Assembly (NCBI GenBank): GCA_045643785.1
Contig: JAZRFR010000053.1
Coordinates: forward strand, 1 to 5,678
Length of the DNA: 5,678 nucleotides
Origin: CAMEON01 sp045643785
GTDB lineage: Bacteria; Bacillota; Clostridia; Oscillospirales; CAG-272
Direction of reading: 5' to 3'
Shown: piece after piece, positions 1-4,180 of the stretch
Numbering within the stretch: position 1 is the stretch's first letter
Layout: each line of letters opens with the position of its first letter
Program-made: the position numbers and the translations under genes
The notes under the pieces: generated by a model
What the model was told of the DNA's origin: nothing
Database searches by the model: none
What the model saw: the letters and a program-made list of their open reading frames with translations, nothing else

Positions 1-6
1 TAGGAA

Positions 7-210
7 TAAATGGGAGTTTATCGAGCAGGGGTTCCCCCCCTGCACCCCAGGAGAACCCTTTTTGAAAAAAGGGTTCTTCACTCCCAAAAACTTTAAAAAA
101 GGGTTATTTATCAATATCTTTTTTGAAAGTTCTTGAAGGGGGTCTGGGGGAAACTTCTTTTAAGAAGTTTCCTCCGGGCGTCCTCCCCGCTCCCCTACAA
201 CCCCAAATTT
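7..210 (-). repeat. Structured dispersed repeat, copy A (MITE/REP-like)
   Basis: This gene-free stretch before the HAD gene matches the reverse complement of 3947-4149 over nearly its whole length, so it is a second copy in the opposite orientation (strand given relative to copy B as +). An identical 28-bp core lies at 96-123 and matches 4033-4060. Hairpins seen in A are: arms 25-31/37-43 (GCAGGGG/CCCCTGC); arms 52-63/66-77 (AGAACCCTTTTT/AAAAAGGGTTCT, centre GA); an imperfect stem around the 28-bp core; and arms 149-159/162-172 (GGAAACTTCTT/AAGAAGTTTCC), which continue with some G-T pairs. One end keeps GTTTATCG (16-23). The other end is degraded (CCTACAACC, 194-202, where B has CCGATAAAC), so A looks older or more decayed. 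No transposase or ORF of its own is present. I see no convincing promoter for the HAD gene here. Confidence 0.88.
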
Positions 211-235
211 GAAACACACATGAAAGGATATTTCC

Positions 236-1057
236 ATGACCCACCAGAATCCTCCCATTCAAATCCTCAAGGATAAAGAGCTGTACGTCTTCGACATGGA
301 CGGCACCATTTATCTCGGCAAGATCGTTTTTGACTTTGCCATTCGCTTCATCGAAAACCTCCGCGCGGCGGGGAAGCGGGTGCTGTTCTTCACCAACAAC
401 GCCTCCCGCTCCACCGACGTGTATCTGGAAAAGCTCACCCGCCTGGGCTTCTCTCCCACCGCCGACGAGATCATGTCCTCCGCTGACGTCACGGTGGCGT
501 ATCTCAATACCTACCACAAGGATCAGACCGTCTACCTTGTGGGTACCAAGCAGCTGGAATCCCAGTTCATCGCGGGCGGGATCAAGCTCGCCACGGGCAA
601 GGAGGACAAGGTGGACGTGGTGGTGTCCAGCTTCGACACGGAGCTGACCTACGAGAAGCTGGACGACGGCTGCCGCCTCATCCGAAACGGCGCCACCTAC
701 CTCTGCACCCACCCCGACTTCAACTGCCCCACCGACACGGGCTTTATGCCCGACAGCGGCGCCATCGCCGCCCTCATCACCGCCTCCACGAACATCACCC
801 CCCGCTACCTCGGCAAGCCCTACCCCGAGGTGGTGGAGATGATCGAACGGGTCACGGGAATCTCCCGCGACAAGACCTGCATCTTCGGCGACCGCCTCTA
901 CACCGACATCGCCCTGGGCGCCAAGAACGGCGTGACCTCCATCCTCGTCCTGACGGGAGAGGGAACCTACGAGGAGGCTATGGAGCTGCCCGAGGGGGAG
1001 AAGCCGGCGTTTATCTTCCCGTCCTTGAAGGAAGTGGACGAGGCGGTGTTCGATTAA
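236..1057 (+). CDS. HAD-IIA family phosphatase (NagD/AraL-like)
   Basis: Predicted cytoplasmic Mg-dependent phosphatase of 273 residues, close to the usual 250-275 of NagD and AraL. All four HAD motifs are visible: motif I DMDGT (nucleophile Asp20, acid/base Asp22), motif II FTNNAS (Thr53), motif III GKPYPE (Lys194) and motif IV GDRLYTD (Asp219, Asp224). A C2-type cap occupies roughly residues 80-190; its stretch THPDFNCP...PDSG (158-175) is typical of HAD-IIA enzymes. No signal peptide or membrane segment is seen. The start is chosen because AAAGGA (223-228) sits 7 bases upstream; the ATG at 220 is out of frame. The family hydrolyses small phosphate esters such as sugar phosphates, nucleotides or phosphoglycolate; the substrate cannot be read from the sequence, so no gene name is given. 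No clear terminator follows, and the next gene has its own promoter 80 bases downstream. Confidence 0.93.
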   Translation: MTHQNPPIQILKDKELYVFDMDGTIYLGKIVFDFAIRFIENLRAAGKRVLFFTNNASRSTDVYLEKLTRLGFSPTADEIMSSADVTVAYLNTYHKDQTVYLVGTKQLESQFIAGGIKLATGKEDKVDVVVSSFDTELTYEKLDDGCRLIRNGATYLCTHPDFNCPTDTGFMPDSGAIAALITASTNITPRYLGKPYPEVVEMIERVTGISRDKTCIFGDRLYTDIALGAKNGVTSILVLTGEGTYEEAMELPEGEKPAFIFPSLKEVDEAVFD

Positions 1058-1100
1058 CCTTTCCTTTGGTGAAATCCCCCCAAAAAAGCCCTGAAAATAT

Positions 1101-1160
1101 GGGCAAATTGCCCCTGTACACAATGGGTTTTACGTGATATAATGATATAACAAACGTAAA
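1101..1160. promoter_or_regulatory. Possible operator sites around the lipoprotein promoter
   Basis: Two symmetric sequences surround the promoter. A palindrome GGGCAA-A-TTGCCC (1101-1113) lies just upstream of the -35 box. A perfect 7-bp inverted repeat, TTTACGT (1129-1135) and ACGTAAA (1154-1160), brackets the -10 box with an 18-bp gap, giving about 25 bp between half-site centres. Such placement fits repressor or activator binding, but no regulator is encoded in the window. Function is inferred from position and symmetry only, and short palindromes can arise by chance. Confidence 0.35.
1115..1143 (+). promoter_or_regulatory. Sigma-A promoter of the DUF4838 lipoprotein gene
   Basis: TGTACA (-35, 1115-1120, 4 of 6 matches) is followed after 17 bp by a perfect TATAAT (-10, 1138-1143), with TG at 1135-1136 making an extended -10. 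Transcription would start near 1150, giving a leader of about 35 bases. The -10 lies inside a tandem 8-bp duplication, TGATATAA twice (1135-1150), which creates a second possible -10, TATAAC (1146-1151). Confidence 0.75.
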
Positions 1161-1183
1161 TCCTCAACAAGGAGAAAACCGAA

Positions 1184-3145
1184 ATGAAAAAGAAACTCTG
1201 GCCGCTTATGGCCGCCTTTCTGCTGATGCTGACGGTGGGTTTGCTCGCCGCCTGCAACGTCATTCCCGTCCCCGACGAGATGTGGGACACGACCTCTGAC
1301 ACCGCCGCTTCCGGCGAGGAGCGCACCGAAACGCCCACCGCCCCCGAGTCCGCTCCTCCCGCCGATTCGGAGCCCGAGTCTGATACCGAGACGGCCACCG
1401 AGCCCGAGACCGAAACCGAAGAAGTCACTACCGAGGCCGAGACCGACGACGGCATTCCCCTGAACAACCTGACCATCGGCGGCGTAGACATCAAGAACTA
1501 CACCCTTGTGGTGCAGGACGGCGGCGCTAACTGCGTCCGCGATTCTGCCGACGAGCTGATCGAGTACATCGAAAAGGCCACCGCAGGCTTCCGCATTCCC
1601 GAAGAGGCCTCCGACTACGAGATCGTCATCGGTGTCACCGACCGCGATACCGACCGTGTCAAGGCCGCCCGCGACGCTGTCAAGCTGGACGGCTACACCC
1701 TCCTGATGGACGGGAACCGCCTCTATATCACGGGTAGCTGTGACCGCGGTACCATGTACGGCGTGTACTGCTTCCTCGAGGACTACATCGGCGTGCGCTT
1801 CTTCGCCAAGGATACCACGGTGATCATCAATCAGGACTCCGTGGAAGTCCCCGCCGACGTGCATACCACCCATATCCCCGTCTTTGAGATGCGTGACACC
1901 TACTGGTACGACATGCGCTACGACCAGACCACCGCCAACCACGCCAAGGACAACAGCTTCTACGATTCGTCTACCCCTGTCTCGGATATCGGCGGCGGTA
2001 TCGGCTATGCAGGTCGCTTCGTCCATACCATCAACCTGCTTCAGGATCTGCCCTACCAGGGCAACGTCCAGCCCTGCCTCACCGATGAAGAGGTGTACCA
2101 GACCGTTCTGAAGAACGTCCGTAAGTGGCTGGACGATAACCCCGAGGCCACCATCATTTCGGTCTCCCAGAACGACTCCGACCCCGGCAAGCTGGGCTGT
2201 CAGTGCGCAAACTGCAAGGTCATCGATGACGCCGAGGGCTCACCCATGGGCTCTTTGCTCACCTTCATCAACCGCATCGCGGGCGACATCAAGGACGACT
2301 ATCCCGGTGTCTACGTGGATACGCTGGCCTACCGCTACACCCGCAAGGCTCCCAAGAACCTGAAGCCCGCCGATAACGTCATCATCCGTCTCTGCTCCAT
2401 CGAGTGCTGCTTCACCCACGCCCTCTCGGACGAATCCTGCTCCAAGAACAAGGAGTTCAAGAAGGACATCGAGGCCTGGGCAGCCATCTGCGACAATCTC
2501 TACATCTGGGATTACACCTACAACGCCGAGACCTACTTCACCTTCTTCCCCAACTTCGACGTGCTGTGGGATAACGTGAATTTCTACAAGGATCACAACG
2601 TCACCGGTGTGTTCCTGGAGGGTCAGCAGGTCTCCGTCTCGGGTGAGTTCGCCGAGCTCCGTTCCTACCTCCTCGCCAAGCTCCTGTGGGATCCCGACAT
2701 GACCGAGGCGGAGTACTACGCTCACATGGATGAGTTCCTGCAGTACTACTACGGCGCGGGCTGGGAGAAGATCAAGGAGTACATGACCACCATGACCGAG
2801 CACGGCAAGAAGCATAACCCCCACGTGGGTATCTTCGACAAGGGCGACAAGATGTTCCCCGCCGTGGACGATAAGGGCAAGCGCGACGTCAAGCTCAGCC
2901 GCGATATGCTGGCGCTCTGGGAGGAAGCCTTGGAGCTGGCCGAGACCGAGGAGCAGAAGGCTCACGTGGAGAAGTCCTCCATTCAGGCCTACTATCTCTG
3001 CCATCTGAGTGGCCCCAACGCCCAACGCATCAAGTACCTCAAAACCGTCTACGAGCTATGCGAGAAGTACGGCATTGAGTATTATAAGTACGTCATCCCC
3101 ATGCCGGATAAGTCCAATAACAACAATTTGAATAGCTTGATTTGA
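1184..3145 (+). CDS. Surface lipoprotein with GH20b/GH67N-like and DUF4838 domains
   Basis: 653-residue predicted lipoprotein, exported and anchored on the outer face of the membrane. The signal peptide has MKKK, a hydrophobic core and a lipobox L-A-A-C with the lipidated Cys at 24. Residues about 31-90 form a Thr/Glu/Pro-rich linker, probably crossing the cell wall. Residues about 95-225 resemble the small domain that precedes the barrel in GH20 and GH67 glycosidases (YEIVIG at 145-150; DGYTLLMDGNRLYITG at 169-184; YGVYCFLEDYIGVRFF at 192-207). The rest, about 235-525, looks like DUF4838, with a CxCxxC cluster (C339, C341, C344), a second Cys cluster (C404, C408, C409) and IWDYTYNAETYF (441-452). 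A helical C-terminal part follows. DUF4838 proteins are associated with polysaccharide breakdown, but their activity is not settled, so a glycan hydrolase or binding role is inference. The start is supported by AAGGAG (1169-1174), 9 bases upstream. No transporter or glycosidase cluster adjoins it. The gene ends at a strong terminator. Confidence 0.88.
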   Translation: MKKKLWPLMAAFLLMLTVGLLAACNVIPVPDEMWDTTSDTAASGEERTETPTAPESAPPADSEPESDTETATEPETETEEVTTEAETDDGIPLNNLTIGGVDIKNYTLVVQDGGANCVRDSADELIEYIEKATAGFRIPEEASDYEIVIGVTDRDTDRVKAARDAVKLDGYTLLMDGNRLYITGSCDRGTMYGVYCFLEDYIGVRFFAKDTTVIINQDSVEVPADVHTTHIPVFEMRDTYWYDMRYDQTTANHAKDNSFYDSSTPVSDIGGGIGYAGRFVHTINLLQDLPYQGNVQPCLTDEEVYQTVLKNVRKWLDDNPEATIISVSQNDSDPGKLGCQCANCKVIDDAEGSPMGSLLTFINRIAGDIKDDYPGVYVDTLAYRYTRKAPKNLKPADNVIIRLCSIECCFTHALSDESCSKNKEFKKDIEAWAAICDNLYIWDYTYNAETYFTFFPNFDVLWDNVNFYKDHNVTGVFLEGQQVSVSGEFAELRSYLLAKLLWDPDMTEAEYYAHMDEFLQYYYGAGWEKIKEYMTTMTEHGKKHNPHVGIFDKGDKMFPAVDDKGKRDVKLSRDMLALWEEALELAETEEQKAHVEKSSIQAYYLCHLSGPNAQRIKYLKTVYELCEKYGIEYYKYVIPMPDKSNNNNLNSLI

Positions 3146-3154
3146 AGGCATACG

Positions 3155-3185
3155 AAAGGCCACCCCCGTTTGGGGTGGCCTTTTT
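3155..3185 (+). terminator. Intrinsic terminator after the lipoprotein gene
   Basis: A perfect 9-bp GC-rich stem (GGCCACCCC at 3158-3166 with GGGGTGGCC at 3172-3180) encloses the 5-base loop CGTTT. It is followed by TTTTT (3181-3185) and preceded by AAA that can extend the stem by three pairs. It begins 9 bases after the lipoprotein stop codon. On the minus strand the same hairpin is followed by only TTT, so it may also stop transcription from the convergent SGNH gene, but less strongly. Confidence 0.93.
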
Positions 3186-3212
3186 GGGTGAAATATTCTG
3201 TTGAGAAAGGGA

Positions 3213-3767
3213 TTATTTACCCGCCTCCATCGCCTGCTTCAACGTCTCCCACAGCGTCGCCGCGATGACATCCGCGCCCGCGGGGGAAGCGTGACCGCCG
3301 TCGGGGCAGAAGAGATCCACCTCGGGATGGGCGTCCATGTGCTCCCACCATGCCTCACCAACGGGGGCGAGCATAATGCCCAGCTCGGCTGAGGCCGCGT
3401 TATAGGTGGCGTTGATCTCCTCCTGCAGGTGGCGCTCGTGCTTCTGACTCCAGGTTGTATAGAGGATGGGGTAAGCACCGCCCTCCTTAGCCCACGCCAT
3501 GAGCCTTTGCAGAGACTCCATCATGTGGCCGCCGGGATCGAGGGGATGAGCGTGCTCCTGGAAGATGGCGTAATCGTACCTACCGTGCAGGAGATTGAAG
3601 GGAACGTCGGGCTCGTGGGTGTGCTGGTACAGCGTCCAGCCGCCGTGGGCGTTCATGGCCACGTGGCAGTCGATCCCCTCGGCCGCCGCCAGCTGCCTCA
3701 CGAGGTAGGGAATATCGCAGTTGTAGGTATGGCTGTTGCCAACGAACAGAATTTTGATGGAACGCAT
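3213..3767 (-). CDS. SGNH/GDSL-type hydrolase
   Basis: 184-residue predicted esterase or lipase-like hydrolase of the SGNH superfamily. Block I is FVGNSHTYN (8-16) with nucleophile Ser12. Block II is probably the Gly pair in AHGGWTL (40-46). The block III region is YAIFQEHAHP (66-75), where Gln70/Glu71 stand near the usual Asn. Block V is CPDGGHASPAG (154-164) with Asp156 and His159 of the catalytic set. No signal peptide or membrane segment is visible, so it is probably cytoplasmic. The start at 3767 is chosen because AGGAGG (3774-3779) lies 6 bases upstream and the GNS motif then sits 10 residues in, as usual. The frame stays open to 3887, but that 40-residue extension would run across the promoter. 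SGNH members deacylate sugars, lipids or other esters; the substrate is unknown. It is convergent with the lipoprotein gene, so a shared carbohydrate role is only a suggestion. Confidence 0.88.
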   Translation of the reverse strand: MRSIKILFVGNSHTYNCDIPYLVRQLAAAEGIDCHVAMNAHGGWTLYQHTHEPDVPFNLLHGRYDYAIFQEHAHPLDPGGHMMESLQRLMAWAKEGGAYPILYTTWSQKHERHLQEEINATYNAASAELGIMLAPVGEAWWEHMDAHPEVDLFCPDGGHASPAGADVIAATLWETLKQAMEAGK

Positions 3768-3773
3768 GATAGA

Positions 3774-3779
3774 CCTCCT
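3774..3779 (-). promoter_or_regulatory. Ribosome binding site that fixes the SGNH start
   Basis: A perfect AGGAGG on the minus strand lies 6 bases before the ATG at 3765-3767. It decides between this start and the upstream in-frame ATG at 3885-3887, which lies upstream of the predicted transcription start. Confidence 0.85.
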
Positions 3780-3798
3780 GCTTGGTATTGATGAGGTC

Positions 3799-3827
3799 AT
3801 TATACCACGAATCACGGGAAAATGCAA
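3799..3827 (-). promoter_or_regulatory. Sigma-A promoter of the SGNH hydrolase gene
   Basis: Read on the minus strand: TTGCAT (-35, 3822-3827, 3 of 6 matches), a 17-bp spacer, then a perfect TATAAT (-10, 3799-3804) with an extended TGG before it. The start of transcription would be near 3792, giving a short leader of about 25 bases before the AUG. The weak -35 is offset by the extended -10. Confidence 0.8.
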
Positions 3828-3897
3828 GTTTTTTTGAGATTTTCTCACGGCGGGGGAGGATGAGAGCAAACCTGTGGTTGAATTCATCCGATTCTAC

Positions 3898-3926
3898 TTG
3901 ATTTCTTTTTCGAACTGTGGTATAAT
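3898..3926 (+). promoter_or_regulatory. Sigma-A promoter of the rqcH-like gene
   Basis: TTGATT (-35, 3898-3903, 4 of 6 matches), a 17-bp spacer and a perfect TATAAT (-10, 3921-3926) with an extended TGG at 3918-3920. It is divergent from the SGNH promoter, with about 70 bp between their -35 boxes. Transcription would start near 3933, so the message would carry a leader of about 250 bases containing all of repeat copy B before the start codon at 4181. Confidence 0.78.
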
Positions 3927-3946
3927 AGTTTAATAGAATGGTTTAT

Positions 3947-4149
3947 AAATTTGGGTTTATCGGAGAGCGGGGGAACGCCAAAGGGAAACTTCTTGAAAGA
4001 AGTTTCCCTCTGGACACCCTTCAAGAACTTTCAAAAAGATATTGATAAATAACCCTTTTTGAAAGTTTTTGAGATTCCAAAGAACTTTTTTCAAAAAGTT
4101 CTTTGGTGGGGTCCAGGGGCAAAGCCCCTGGCCGATAAACTGCAATTTA
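3947..4149 (+). repeat. Structured dispersed repeat, copy B, with terminal inverted repeats (MITE-like)
   Basis: The core element at 3955-4140 (186 bp) is bounded by perfect 9-bp terminal inverted repeats GTTTATCGG (3955-3963) and CCGATAAAC (4132-4140). A looser symmetry extends outward to about 3947 and 4149. Inside are four successive hairpins: arms 3982-3994/3997-4009 (13 bp, perfect); 4021-4038/4055-4072 (18 bp with one G-U, 16-base loop); 4077-4090/4093-4106 (14 bp, perfect); and 4113-4120/4124-4131 (CCAGGGGC/GCCCCTGG, AAA loop). The same series occurs in reverse orientation at 7-210. There is no coding capacity and no clear target-site duplication. None of the hairpins is followed by a proper U-tract, so they do not look like normal terminators. 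The arrangement suggests a non-autonomous mobile repeat moved by an enzyme encoded elsewhere. Together with the two promoters it accounts for most of the gene-free stretch 3768-4180. Confidence 0.9.
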
Positions 4150-4180
4150 CAACAATCCCCTACCGAAAGGAAACGATACA

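Noticed and set aside
1058..1114. A terminator directly after the HAD gene
   Set aside because: The only paired sequences (GCCC/GGGC near 1087-1104 and the palindrome at 1101-1113) are short and lack a U-tract on the + strand.
104..1123. A 339-codon open frame antisense to the HAD gene
   Set aside because: It is a shadow of a GC-rich gene. Its product is low-complexity (Gly/Val/Ala/His) and its end runs into repeat A.
1130..3025. Long antisense frames at 1130-2026 and 2240-3025
   Set aside because: Both are opposite the lipoprotein gene, are Gly/Val/Leu-rich, and lack start signals and motifs, while the + strand shows a signal peptide, lipobox and domains.
3768..3887. A 40-residue N-terminal extension of the SGNH hydrolase starting at 3887
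   Set aside because: It would cross the predicted promoter and bypass the perfect AGGAGG before the internal ATG. The extension lacks family similarity, and SGNH block I normally sits near the N terminus.
3982..4131. Hairpins of repeat B as ordinary intrinsic terminators
   Set aside because: None is followed by a run of U on either strand, and they sit between a good promoter and its gene. They fit the repeat structure better.
7..4149. CRISPR array or composite transposon made by the two repeats
   Set aside because: There are only two copies, 3.7 kb apart and in inverted orientation, with ordinary genes between them and no cas or transposase gene.
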